Below are positions 1 through 5,880 of a stretch of DNA of 5,971 bases, one piece after another (position 1 is the stretch's first letter; every line of letters begins with the position of its first letter). The notes under the pieces were generated by a model, which had not been told where the DNA came from, searched no databases, and worked only from the letters and a program-made list of their open reading frames with translations. The stretch is from Bacillota bacterium. Its GTDB lineage: Bacteria > Bacillota_A > Clostridia > Clostridiales > Clostridiaceae. Location of the stretch: NCBI GenBank assembly GCA_021837545.1, contig JAKBFR010000132.1:1-5971 (forward strand), given 5' to 3'. A program made the translations under genes and the position numbers.

Positions 1-648
1 ACAAAAAGTAAAGAAGGTAGTTGGAAACATAAAGCTTTCATAAATGGTTTGGGAGCAACAGTTACAGCAGCGACATGTATAATAATAGGAGTAGAGAAAT
101 TTACACATGGAGCATGGATTGTACTTATATGTATACCACTGATTGTAACTGCAATGCTAAGAATTAAAAGGCATTATACTAAAGTAAGTGAAAACTTAAA
201 AATCGATACAGAAGTTGAAAGTTTAATTATAAGAGAATCTATAACTAAATATGTTATTGTACCAGTACAAACAATAAATAAATCTTTTATAAAGACCTTA
301 AATTATGCTTTAACAGTTGGGGAAAACATAGAAGTTTATCATGTGAGTACAGATGAAGAACAAACAAAAAAATTAATAGAAAAGTATGGAAGATTAGGAA
401 TTGCAGCACAACTTGTAATAGAAAATGCTCCGTATAGAAATATTAATCATAAATTAGTTGCTTATGTAGAAGAAAAACATAAACAATTAGGAACACATGA
501 AGTAATTACAATAGTGATGCCTCAATTTATAATACATAAATGGTGGCATCAGGCTCTTCACAATCAAACCTCTGTATTTTTGAGAAGAGCTATATTAAAA
601 ATGAGAAATGTAATAATCATAACTGTACCTTATATAATTAATGAATAG
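1..648 (+). CDS. APC-superfamily permease, KimA/YdaO-like potassium transporter (3' end only)
   Basis: This is the last 215 codons of a gene that begins left of the window; frame 1 is open from base 1 to the TAG at 646-648. The visible part begins with what looks like the final membrane segments, including a GAWIV motif followed by a basic RIKRHY stretch. This is typical of the end of the transmembrane part of YdaO/KimA-type APC permeases. After it comes a soluble domain of about 150 residues with alternating beta and helix patterns, resembling the universal-stress-like cytoplasmic domain of KimA. A conserved-looking HKWWHQALHNQT stretch lies near the end. In Bacillus subtilis KimA imports potassium and its cytoplasmic domain is controlled by cyclic di-AMP; the same role here is inference. 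Many clostridial relatives are annotated only as amino-acid permeases. The family call is fairly secure, the substrate less so. The upstream promoter and any riboswitch are outside the window. Confidence 0.8.
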   Translation, partial: TKSKEGSWKHKAFINGLGATVTAATCIIIGVEKFTHGAWIVLICIPLIVTAMLRIKRHYTKVSENLKIDTEVESLIIRESITKYVIVPVQTINKSFIKTLNYALTVGENIEVYHVSTDEEQTKKLIEKYGRLGIAAQLVIENAPYRNINHKLVAYVEEKHKQLGTHEVITIVMPQFIIHKWWHQALHNQTSVFLRRAILKMRNVIIITVPYIINE

Positions 649-663
649 ATTAAAGAAAAGGTT

Positions 664-706
664 TGATGGTATCTTAAAATAACTTTAAGATACCATCATT
701 TTTTTT
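664..706 (+). terminator. Strong intrinsic terminator of the permease gene
   Basis: A perfect 15-bp inverted repeat (arms 664-678 and 684-698) with a 5-base loop is followed directly by eight T residues (699-706). It lies 15 bases after the permease stop codon. It should end the transcript and insulate the downstream importer operon. Confidence 0.93.
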
Positions 707-831
707 ATTAATAATGCAAAATATAGGATTATTGATTTAATAAAAATACATGATTTATTTAAAAAAACATTAATATAAAGATAAAATAAATATGAATTAT
801 ACGTAATATATAGCGAAAATATAACATTTGA
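707..831. other. AT-rich intergenic stretch, no gene seen
   Basis: Between the permease terminator and the importer promoter the sequence is almost entirely A and T. I see no ribosome binding site followed by a plausible reading frame on either strand. The A/T tracts just upstream of base 832 could act as an UP element for the promoter, but that is inference. Confidence 0.5.
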
Positions 832-860
832 TTGACAATGATATTCTCTGAGGGTATAAT
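832..860 (+). promoter_or_regulatory. Consensus sigma-A promoter of the amino-acid importer operon
   Basis: A perfect -35 box TTGACA (832-837) and a perfect -10 box TATAAT (855-860) are separated by exactly 17 bases. Transcription should start near base 867, giving a 5' leader of about 85 bases before the start codon at 952. The match is as good as a vegetative promoter can be, so expression is probably high unless checked by a repressor or by the leader hairpin. Confidence 0.9.
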
Positions 861-895
861 TCAAAATGTAAAATGATAACAAGAAATGACAATGA

Positions 896-927
896 AGTCA
901 ACCTAAATAGAGTTGACTCTTTTTATT
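896..927 (+). promoter_or_regulatory. Leader hairpin with U-rich tail, possible attenuator
   Basis: A 7-bp perfect inverted repeat (AGTCAAC 896-902, GTTGACT 912-918) with a 9-base loop is followed by CTTTTTATT. It lies in the 5' leader, between the transcription start and the ribosome binding site. The shape is that of a weak intrinsic terminator. I found no obvious alternative antiterminator fold and no known riboswitch or T-box signature in the short leader, so it may only protect the mRNA 5' end. Confidence 0.5.
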
Positions 928-936
928 ATTATAGAG

Positions 937-943
937 AAGGAGA
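937..943 (+). promoter_or_regulatory. Ribosome binding site that fixes the binding-protein start
   Basis: AAGGAGA at 937-943 lies 8 bases upstream of the ATG at 952. The same frame is open upstream to an ATG at 913, but that start has no Shine-Dalgarno sequence, lies inside the leader hairpin, and would put 13 charged residues before the signal peptide. The start at 952 is therefore preferred. Confidence 0.88.
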
Positions 944-951
944 AGAATAAA

Positions 952-1785
952 ATGAAGAGATTAAAAAGAATAGTTGCAGTAGCATTATGTGTAGCAACAA
1001 TTGCAGTATTAGGCGGGTGTGGTTCTAAAAGTGCAGATGGGGGAAAAGTATTACGTGTAGGAACAGAGGGGGCATCTGCACCATTTAACTGGACGCAAAC
1101 TGACAATTCAAACAATGCAATTCAGATTAATGGTGGCAATGAATATGCAAATGGGTATGATTTAATGATTGCCCAAAAGATTGCAGATAAAATTGGATAT
1201 AAACTAGAGGTACATAAAATGGAATTTGATGGATTAATTCCAGGTGTAACTTCTGGAAAAGTTGATGTTGCAATTGCACAAATGAGTATTACAAAAGAAC
1301 GTATGCAAAGTGTAGATTTTTCAGATCCATATTACAAAGCTAGTATAGTAGCACTTACTAAGAAGGGGACTCCTTATGAGAATGCTAAAAGTGTTTCTGA
1401 TTTAAAGGGCGCTATTTGCTCGTCTCAGTTAAGTACAGTTTGGTATGATATGTTAAAGCAAATTCCAGATGCTAAAATCCAACCAGCTATGGATACTGTA
1501 CCTTCTTTAATAGTTGCACTTTCATCTGGTAAAGTAAATGTTGTTACAATGGATAAACCAACAGCTATGGCAGCAGTTCATTCAAATCCAGATTTAGTTA
1601 TGATAAATCCTGAAGGAGACAATGGATTTAAGGCTTCTGATGAAGATGTAAATATTGGTATCGCTATTAAAAAAGGAAATAAAGAATTAACTGATAAGAT
1701 TAATAAAGCAATTTCAGAAATTTCAGAAGAAGACCGTAATAAGATAATGGAAGAGGCTATTAAAGTACAACCATTATCAAAATAG
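952..1785 (+). CDS. Polar amino-acid ABC transporter substrate-binding lipoprotein (SBP_bac_3 family)
   Basis: This is a 277-residue extracellular solute receptor of an amino-acid ABC importer. Residues 1-22 form a lipoprotein signal peptide: basic start MKRLKR, hydrophobic core, and LGGC lipobox with Cys23 as the lipidated residue. The mature protein matches the family-3 binding fold: VGTEGASAPF near 36-45, GYDLMIAQKIADK at 68-80, FDGLIPGVTSGKVDVAIAQMSITKER at 92-117 and TMDKP at 199-203. By analogy with HisJ and GlnH, Arg117 should bind the ligand carboxylate and Asp201 the amino group; this is family knowledge. About 15 polar residues (roughly 50-67) are inserted between the APFNW and GYD motifs, which many relatives lack. 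The gene is first in the operon with permease and ATPase. Specificity (basic amino acids, glutamine, cystine or other) cannot be read from the sequence. Confidence 0.92.
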   Translation: MKRLKRIVAVALCVATIAVLGGCGSKSADGGKVLRVGTEGASAPFNWTQTDNSNNAIQINGGNEYANGYDLMIAQKIADKIGYKLEVHKMEFDGLIPGVTSGKVDVAIAQMSITKERMQSVDFSDPYYKASIVALTKKGTPYENAKSVSDLKGAICSSQLSTVWYDMLKQIPDAKIQPAMDTVPSLIVALSSGKVNVVTMDKPTAMAAVHSNPDLVMINPEGDNGFKASDEDVNIGIAIKKGNKELTDKINKAISEISEEDRNKIMEEAIKVQPLSK

Positions 1786-1794
1786 TAATAATAG

Positions 1795-1831
1795 AAAATA
1801 AGGAGGTTTGTATTATAAACCTCCTTATTTT
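1795..1831 (+). terminator. Intercistronic stem-loop between binding protein and permease genes
   Basis: A perfect 15-bp inverted repeat (1795-1809 and 1817-1831) with a 7-base loop starts 9 bases after the binding-protein stop codon. The strong core is AAGGAGGTTT paired with AAACCTCCTT, followed by ATTTT. The U-run is short, so it is likely a partial terminator or a 3'-end stabiliser. Such hairpins after the binding-protein gene are common in ABC importer operons and let the receptor be made in excess over the membrane proteins; that role is inferred here. Confidence 0.8.
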
Positions 1832-1832
1832 A

Positions 1833-1881
1833 AGGCAGAATAAAAGGGTAAGTATACTAGTATATTCTCTTTGTAGTGCCT
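1833..1881 (+). other. Palindromic spacer between the intercistronic hairpin and the permease gene
   Basis: The spacer contains a perfect 12-bp palindrome, TATACTAGTATA (1853-1864). It is flanked by complementary AGGCA (1833-1837) and TGCCT (1877-1881), which could close a larger loop in the mRNA. I see no convincing -35/-10 pair here. It may be an mRNA fold, a protein site, or chance in AT-rich DNA. Confidence 0.3.
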
Positions 1882-1911
1882 AAAATATATTTTTTGTGAG
1901 GTGGAAAAGAT

Positions 1912-2718
1912 ATGACATCAAATGCGCCAGTTGGATTTTTTCAATGGGTATGGTTTATTTTACAACATTATGGAAATCTATTTATACAAGGAGCATTTTA
2001 TACACTTTTAATTGCAATAGTTGGTACAATAGTTGGATGCATTATAGGATTTTTTGTAGGTATAGTAAAAACTATAGAAATAGATTCAGAAGCAAATATA
2101 ATCCATAAAGTTCTATTAAAATGCTCAAAAATGTTTTTGTCTGTTTATGTAGAATTCTTTAGGGGAACTCCTATGATTGTGCAAGCTATGGTTATATTCT
2201 ATGGGGCTATGGAAGCATTTGCAATTGATTTATCTCCATTAGCAGCAGGATTAATAGTTGTTTCAATTAATACAGGTGCTTATATGGCAGAAACTGTACG
2301 TGGAGGGATTTTATCTGTTGATTCAGGGCAAACAGAAGGAGCAAAGGCAATTGGAATGACACATTTTCAAACAATGATATATATAGTACTTCCGCAAACA
2401 TTACGAAATATAATGCCTCAGATAGGTAATAATCTAATTATAAATATTAAGGACACATCTGTATTAAATGTAATATCTGTAACAGAATTATTCTTTGTAG
2501 GTAAATCAGCATCTGGCGCTTATTATAAATATTTTGAAGTATTCTTTATTATCTGTATGATTTATTTTGTTATAAATCTTATAATTTCTAGATTATTGCG
2601 TTTTATAGAAAATAAAATGGATGGACCTGATAGTTATAAGCTTGTTACTAGTGATTATATGTCAGGAGAAATAACAGAAAACAGCTCAACTATAAAAGTG
2701 AAGGAGGGCAAACGATAG
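1912..2718 (+). CDS. Polar amino-acid ABC transporter permease (HisM/GlnP family)
   Basis: This 268-residue inner-membrane protein forms the channel of the importer. GAGGTGG (1898-1904) lies 7 bases before the ATG. About five hydrophobic segments are seen (near 28-52, 87-104, 108-126, 180-197 and 208-228). EFFRGTP at 81-87 is typical of the family. The cytoplasmic EAA loop, which docks onto the ATPase, runs from about 123 to 150 ([10 protein letters not shown], then [15 protein letters not shown]). It is the only permease in the operon, so a homodimer is expected. Residues from about 237 to the end form a hydrophilic tail of some 30 residues, making the protein longer than most relatives (about 215-240). 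The family call is secure; the transported amino acid is not known. Confidence 0.92.
   Translation: MTSNAPVGFFQWVWFILQHYGNLFIQGAFYTLLIAIVGTIVGCIIGFFVGIVKTIEIDSEANIIHKVLLKCSKMFLSVYVEFFRGTPMIVQAMVIFYGAMEAFAIDLSPLAAGLIVVSINTGAYMAETVRGGILSVDSGQTEGAKAIGMTHFQTMIYIVLPQTLRNIMPQIGNNLIINIKDTSVLNVISVTELFFVGKSASGAYYKYFEVFFIICMIYFVINLIISRLLRFIENKMDGPDSYKLVTSDYMSGEITENSSTIKVKEGKR
2701..2707 (+). promoter_or_regulatory. Ribosome binding site for the GTG-started ATPase
   Basis: AAGGAGG lies within the last codons of the permease gene, 10 bases before the GTG at 2718. It supports the unusual GTG start, which shares one base with the permease TAG stop (TAGTG). This arrangement suggests translational coupling of permease and ATPase. 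Confidence 0.85.
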
Positions 2719-3482
2719 TGGAAGCAGTAGATAATATAAAAAGTAAATATCCTATATTAGAAATCAATCATCTAGGGAAAACTTTTGGGAATAACCAAGT
2801 ATTAAAAGATATTGATTTTAATATAAAGCAAGGAGATGTAGTTTGTATTATTGGTGCATCAGGGTCGGGAAAATCAACGCTTCTTAGATGTATAAACATG
2901 TTAGAAACTCCTACTTCAGGTGAGATACTACACAATAAAGAAAATATAATGAATAAACGTAAAGAAATAACAAGCTACAGGGCAAAAGTTGGGATGGTAT
3001 TTCAACAATTTAATCTATTTAATAATATGACAGTGATTGAAAATTGCATGATTGGAGTTAATAAAGTTTTAAAAAAGGATAAGAATTATGCAAATAATAT
3101 TGCAATGACGTACTTACAAAAAGTGGGAATGGCTCCATATATTAATGCAAAGCCACATCAACTTTCTGGAGGACAAAAACAACGTGTAGCAATTGCTCGT
3201 GCACTTGCTATGGAACCAGAAGTACTTTTATTTGATGAACCAACTAGTGCTTTAGACCCTGAAATGGTTGGAGAAGTTCTAGAAGTTATGCGTGCTCTTG
3301 CTAAAGAAGGCATGACTATGATTATAGTTACTCATGAAATGGCTTTTGCTAGAGATGTGTCTACTAGAACTGTATTTATGGAAAATGGAGTTATTGTAGA
3401 AGATGACATTCCAGATATTATATTCAATAATCCTAAAAATAAGCGTACACGCGAATTTTTATCGAGATTTATGGAACATTAA
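2718..3482 (+). CDS. Polar amino-acid ABC transporter ATP-binding protein (GlnQ/HisP family)
   Basis: This 254-residue cytoplasmic ATPase powers the importer encoded by the two preceding genes. All nucleotide-binding motifs are intact: Walker [10 protein letters not shown] (46-54), Q-loop VFQQFNLF (94-101), signature LSGGQKQR (149-156), Walker B VLLFDEP (169-175), D-loop SALD (177-180) and switch His206 in VTHEMAFAR. The Q-loop wording, PTSALDPE and THEMAFAR are typical of the polar amino-acid subfamily, and the length is normal for it. Translation starts at a GTG overlapping the permease stop codon by one base, with a good ribosome binding site. The stop codon is followed at once by the operon terminator. 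Identification is secure at family level; the substrate depends on the binding protein and is not known. Confidence 0.95.
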   Translation: MEAVDNIKSKYPILEINHLGKTFGNNQVLKDIDFNIKQGDVVCIIGASGSGKSTLLRCINMLETPTSGEILHNKENIMNKRKEITSYRAKVGMVFQQFNLFNNMTVIENCMIGVNKVLKKDKNYANNIAMTYLQKVGMAPYINAKPHQLSGGQKQRVAIARALAMEPEVLLFDEPTSALDPEMVGEVLEVMRALAKEGMTMIIVTHEMAFARDVSTRTVFMENGVIVEDDIPDIIFNNPKNKRTREFLSRFMEH

Positions 3483-3536
3483 AATAAAATATTAAAGGAA
3501 GAGGTTTAAGTATGCCTCTTCCTTTAGTATTTTATT
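3483..3536. terminator. Long stem-loop terminator between convergent operons, probably bidirectional
   Basis: A 22-bp stem (3483-3504 with 3515-3536) contains one G-T pair and closes a 10-base loop. It begins directly after the importer ATPase stop codon. The core is AAAGGAAGAGG with its complement. The outer arms are A-rich on the left and T-rich on the right, so a U-rich 3' side is produced in both directions. The opposing operon ends at 3615, with no stronger hairpin in between, so one structure probably serves both. Confidence 0.88.
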
Positions 3537-3614
3537 GCTTGTTATAAAGAAATATATATGTTAATTTAAGAATTTACATTTTGAATATTCTAAAACTGCT
3601 TATATAGATAATAG

Positions 3615-4415
3615 TTATTCTAAATTCAATTTATTTTTTAATATATAATTAGTTATTGCAAAATAAACTATGAAGAATACTAAATTAAATAAAATAGCAA
3701 ATATCAAAAATAAATGAATAGTTAATAATGATTGAATATTATCATAAAAGGTTTTACCAATAATTGAAGAAGCTATTCCTATAGAAGATGAAATTGCAGT
3801 TGTAATTAAATTTAAGACTATGAATGCACCAAAAGAGGATAGTATTCTATGTTTATTAAATAAATGTCCGATTGATATAGAGGCATAGATCATGGTTAGA
3901 AATTTTATTAAGTATACTAAAATTGCAATAATTATTTCTATAATCACTATATAAAAATGAACCCCAAATTCAGAATATCCATCTGAAAGTGCTCTAAATA
4001 ATTCATTGAAAAATTTACTGAAAGTATTAGGATTAAATGCCATAATAATTATTGAAAGTATAGCTACAAAGATACTTATTATATTCCAAAAAGTAGCAAT
4101 TGAAATCTTGCTTGTAATATTAGTAATGGTGCTTACAGGAAGAGTATTCATCAAATATCCTTCATCTCCAAGTAAATTTTTATAAAACCTTTGTATTATT
4201 ACAAAGAATGTAACTATAAAAACAGCAGCCATAGTGCACCCATATCCAAATACGCTAAGGAAAAAGGGAATTGCACCAAAATCATGAAGTTTATCTGTAA
4301 CACGCGTTTCAATAAAAATCTTACTAATAGTAGCAAAAACTAATAATGTAATATAAAGTGGAATAAGAATCCTAGCAGTTGATTTAAGTTCATATTTCAT
4401 TAATTTTCTTAACAT
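3615..4415 (-). CDS. ABC-2 type transporter membrane protein, partner of the YtrB-like ATPase
   Basis: This is a 266-residue integral membrane protein with six likely transmembrane segments (near 16-34, 50-75, 104-127, 153-179, 193-215 and 233-257) and a basic N-terminus. The DEGYLMNTLPVS stretch at 84-95, after the second segment, is characteristic of ABC-2 permeases found with YtrA-type GntR regulators. The start is well supported: GGGAGG (complement of 4423-4428) lies 7 bases upstream of the ATG. The first 7 bases overlap the end of the ATPase gene, so the two are likely translationally coupled and form one complex. The transported substrate is unknown; in B. subtilis the related ytr genes respond to cell-wall-active antibiotics, which is only a hint here. 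The subunit role is confident, the exact physiology is not. Confidence 0.8.
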   Translation of the reverse strand: MLRKLMKYELKSTARILIPLYITLLVFATISKIFIETRVTDKLHDFGAIPFFLSVFGYGCTMAAVFIVTFFVIIQRFYKNLLGDEGYLMNTLPVSTITNITSKISIATFWNIISIFVAILSIIIMAFNPNTFSKFFNELFRALSDGYSEFGVHFYIVIIEIIIAILVYLIKFLTMIYASISIGHLFNKHRILSSFGAFIVLNLITTAISSSIGIASSIIGKTFYDNIQSLLTIHLFLIFAILFNLVFFIVYFAITNYILKNKLNLE

Positions 4416-5188
4416 TTAAATACCTCCCTAAATAGAGTATCAACACTCTTTCCTTCATTTTCTCTAATTTCATCAACACTCTTAGTCAAGAATATTTCAC
4501 CAGATGATATAAATACAACATCATCTAATACTCTTTCAATATCTGAAATGAGATGAGTGGATATAATAATAGTAGCATTTTCATTATAATTAGTGATTAT
4601 TGTATTTAAAATATAATCTCTAGCGGCAGGATCAACTCCAGCTATTGGTTCATCTAGTAAATAAAGATCTGCTTCTCTACTCATAACTAAGATAAGTTGA
4701 ACTTTTTCCTTTGTACCTTTAGACATAGTCTTTAATTTATCGTTAGGATTAATATTTAATTTTTGAAGCATTTCATAGGCTTTTTCAGAATTAAAATTAT
4801 CATAAAAATCTTTAAAGAAATTAATAATATCAGAAACTTTCATCCAATCATTTAAGTAAGTTCTCTCAGGTAAATATGAAACGATTTTTTTTGTTTCAAT
4901 CCCCGGTTTAAGGCCAGCTATTAATATTGCTCCGCTTGTTGGAGTTAAAAGCCCATTTGCAAGTTTTATAAGTGTACTTTTACCACTACCATTAGGTCCT
5001 AAAAGTCCAACAATTCTGCCACGATTAATTGTTAAGTCTATACCTTTTAAAGCTTCAGAATTAGCATATGTTTTAACTAAGTTCTTACATTCCAAAATAG
5101 GATTACTATTAACAGTGATATTTGTAAAATCAGATATAGAATTATTTTCACCAGAATCATAAATCAATTTATTTTCATCATTATTCAT
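4409..5188 (-). CDS. ABC transporter ATP-binding protein, YtrB-like
   Basis: This 259-residue ATPase sits between a GntR regulator and an ABC-2 membrane protein. Walker A GPNGSGKST (64-72), Walker B LYLLDEP (175-181), D-loop GVDP (184-187) and switch His212 are intact. The signature is degenerate (MSKGTKEK at 155-162 in place of LSGGQ), and the Q-loop region reads SYLPERTYL with no glutamine. Both are common in the YtrB-like branch. A polar, Asn/Asp-rich extension of about 30 residues precedes the usual ILECKNLVKTY start. The ATG is supported by AAAGGAG (complement of 5197-5203) 8 bases upstream, so the extension is probably real. The ATG overlaps the regulator stop codon by one base and the gene end overlaps the next gene by 7 bases. 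Export or an envelope-stress function is likely; the substrate is not known. Confidence 0.88.
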   Translation of the reverse strand: MNNDENKLIYDSGENNSISDFTNITVNSNPILECKNLVKTYANSEALKGIDLTINRGRIVGLLGPNGSGKSTLIKLANGLLTPTSGAILIAGLKPGIETKKIVSYLPERTYLNDWMKVSDIINFFKDFYDNFNSEKAYEMLQKLNINPNDKLKTMSKGTKEKVQLILVMSREADLYLLDEPIAGVDPAARDYILNTIITNYNENATIIISTHLISDIERVLDDVVFISSGEIFLTKSVDEIRENEGKSVDTLFREVFKC

Positions 5189-5556
5189 TATTTCATCTCC
5201 TTTGATATAATTTCTACAAGTTGAATTGTTTCTTGTTTTGTATATCCGAATTTCTCCATATTATAAAGAAATTTTTCAATCTGTTCTTTTGCGAGTCCAT
5301 TTCTAATATCTTTAATCATATTACTATCCTCCGTAATAAATCTACCACTTGTTCTTTGGCTAAAGACTAAACCTGTTCTCTCTAATTCTGTAAGTGCTTT
5401 TTGCATTGTGTTTGGATTAACTGAGGCGTCACTTGCCATATCTCTAACAGAGGGTAATTTTTCACCAATTTTATATACGCCTGAAATAATCCTAAGTTGT
5501 ATTTGTTCCATTAGTTGCAAATATATTGGTCTATCATCATTAAAATTCCATGACAT
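5188..5556 (-). CDS. GntR-family transcriptional regulator, YtrA subfamily
   Basis: This 122-residue regulator is the first gene of the leftward operon. Residues 10-76 form the GntR winged helix-turn-helix: PIYLQLMEQIQ, then GEKLPSVRDMA (31-41), the recognition-helix region VNPNTMQKALTELER (46-60) and the wing LVFSQRTSGRF. Only about 45 residues follow, predicted as two helices. This short tail, lacking a ligand-binding domain, defines the YtrA subfamily, in which the tail serves dimerisation. GAAGGAGT (complement of 5563-5570) lies about 7 bases upstream of the ATG. Linkage to an ATPase and ABC-2 membrane protein is the usual YtrA arrangement. It probably represses its own operon through the inverted repeat at 5591-5612. 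The inducing signal is unknown. Confidence 0.93.
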   Translation of the reverse strand: MSWNFNDDRPIYLQLMEQIQLRIISGVYKIGEKLPSVRDMASDASVNPNTMQKALTELERTGLVFSQRTSGRFITEDSNMIKDIRNGLAKEQIEKFLYNMEKFGYTKQETIQLVEIISKEMK

Positions 5557-5590
5557 AATCTCACTCCTTCGTAAATTGATTACTGTACTG

Positions 5591-5612
5591 TTGTATTAGG
5601 ACATTAATACAA
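5591..5612. promoter_or_regulatory. Probable operator of the GntR regulator
   Basis: TTGTATTA (5591-5598) and TAATACAA (5605-5612) are perfect 8-bp inverted arms separated by 6 bases. A second TAATAC (5613-5618) and outer TACTG (5581-5585) and CAGTA (5621-5625) give nearly symmetrical flanks. The repeat lies over the expected start of the leftward transcript and touches the -10 box, an ideal place for repression. Binding by the adjacent regulator is inference. Confidence 0.75.
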
Positions 5613-5640
5613 TAATACAGCAGTAGTTATTATTTGTCAA
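5612..5640 (-). promoter_or_regulatory. Sigma-A promoter of the GntR-ABC operon
   Basis: On the minus strand there is a perfect -35 box TTGACA (complement of 5635-5640) and a -10 box TATTAT (complement of 5612-5617), with a 17-base spacer. Transcription should start near 5605, giving a leader of about 50 bases. It fits the gene order and the ribosome binding site downstream. Confidence 0.85.
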
Positions 5641-5658
5641 TAAAATATAGATAAACAG

Positions 5659-5672
5659 GTACAAAGTTGTAC
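5659..5672. repeat. Perfect short palindrome upstream of the GntR promoter
   Basis: GTACAA and TTGTAC are separated by two bases, about 20 bases upstream of the GntR-operon -35 box. It shares the TTGTA/TACAA half-site with the repeat at 5591-5612, so it could be an auxiliary site for the same regulator. That is inference from a short match. Confidence 0.4.
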
Positions 5673-5707
5673 TTATTCATCAATTAAATTGGTAATTTAA
5701 AAGTACT

Positions 5708-5770
5708 AATTGTCAATGCTCAATTTTAAATTGTTAACCATTGAGCATTGATAATTGAACATTGATAATT
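5708..5770. repeat. Composite inverted and tandem repeat
   Basis: A 16-bp inverted repeat (5708-5723 with 5741-5756, one G-T pair) encloses a 17-base AT-rich loop that contains GTTAAC. The right arm overlaps a tandem duplication: GAGCATTGATAATT (5743-5756) followed by GAACATTGATAATT (5757-5770), identical at 13 of 14 bases. There is no T-run on either side, so it does not look like a terminator. It resembles the small interspersed palindromes often seen between clostridial genes. Confidence 0.65.
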
Positions 5771-5850
5771 AATCACCAAATATAAGTATGATTTACAATG
5801 TGGGTATATATAATTGCAATTTCTTATTATTGACTATAAAAAAGTATTAA

Positions 5851-5880
5851 ATACAAATTAATACAAATTAATACGAAATA
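5851..5880. repeat. 10-bp direct tandem repeat, three units
   Basis: ATACAAATTA occurs at 5851-5860 and 5861-5870 without a gap, followed by a degraded copy, ATACGAAATA (5871-5880). The ATTAATACAA formed at a unit junction (5858-5867) also occurs at 5603-5612, in the right half of the probable GntR operator. The shared word may be chance in AT-rich DNA. Confidence 0.6.

Noticed and set aside
685..882. A 65-codon open frame on the minus strand
   Set aside because: It runs through AT-rich intergenic DNA, the arm of a terminator and the importer promoter, has no ribosome binding site, and its product is low-complexity (Leu/Ile/Tyr/Phe).
873..950. A 25-codon leader reading frame ending one base before the binding-protein ATG, with three successive Tyr codons
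   Set aside because: It has no Shine-Dalgarno sequence, and its ATG lies only about 6 bases after the expected transcription start. The Tyr codons arise from the TATTATTAT tract after the leader hairpin. A leader-peptide attenuator is possible but unsupported.
913..951. An upstream ATG extending the binding protein by 13 residues
   Set aside because: It lies inside the leader hairpin, lacks a ribosome binding site and would spoil the signal peptide.
903..1115. A minus-strand frame opposite the start of the binding-protein gene
   Set aside because: It is antisense to a clear signal peptide and lipobox and has no recognisable product; a shadow frame.
1896..2108. An overlapping plus-strand frame across the permease start
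   Set aside because: It is out of frame with a well-supported permease gene and has no family features.
5408..5599. A plus-strand frame opposite the GntR gene
   Set aside because: It is antisense to the regulator's conserved DNA-binding domain and has no ribosome binding site.
5708..5756. The inverted repeat as an intrinsic terminator
   Set aside because: Neither strand has a T-run after the stem, and no gene ends next to it within the window.
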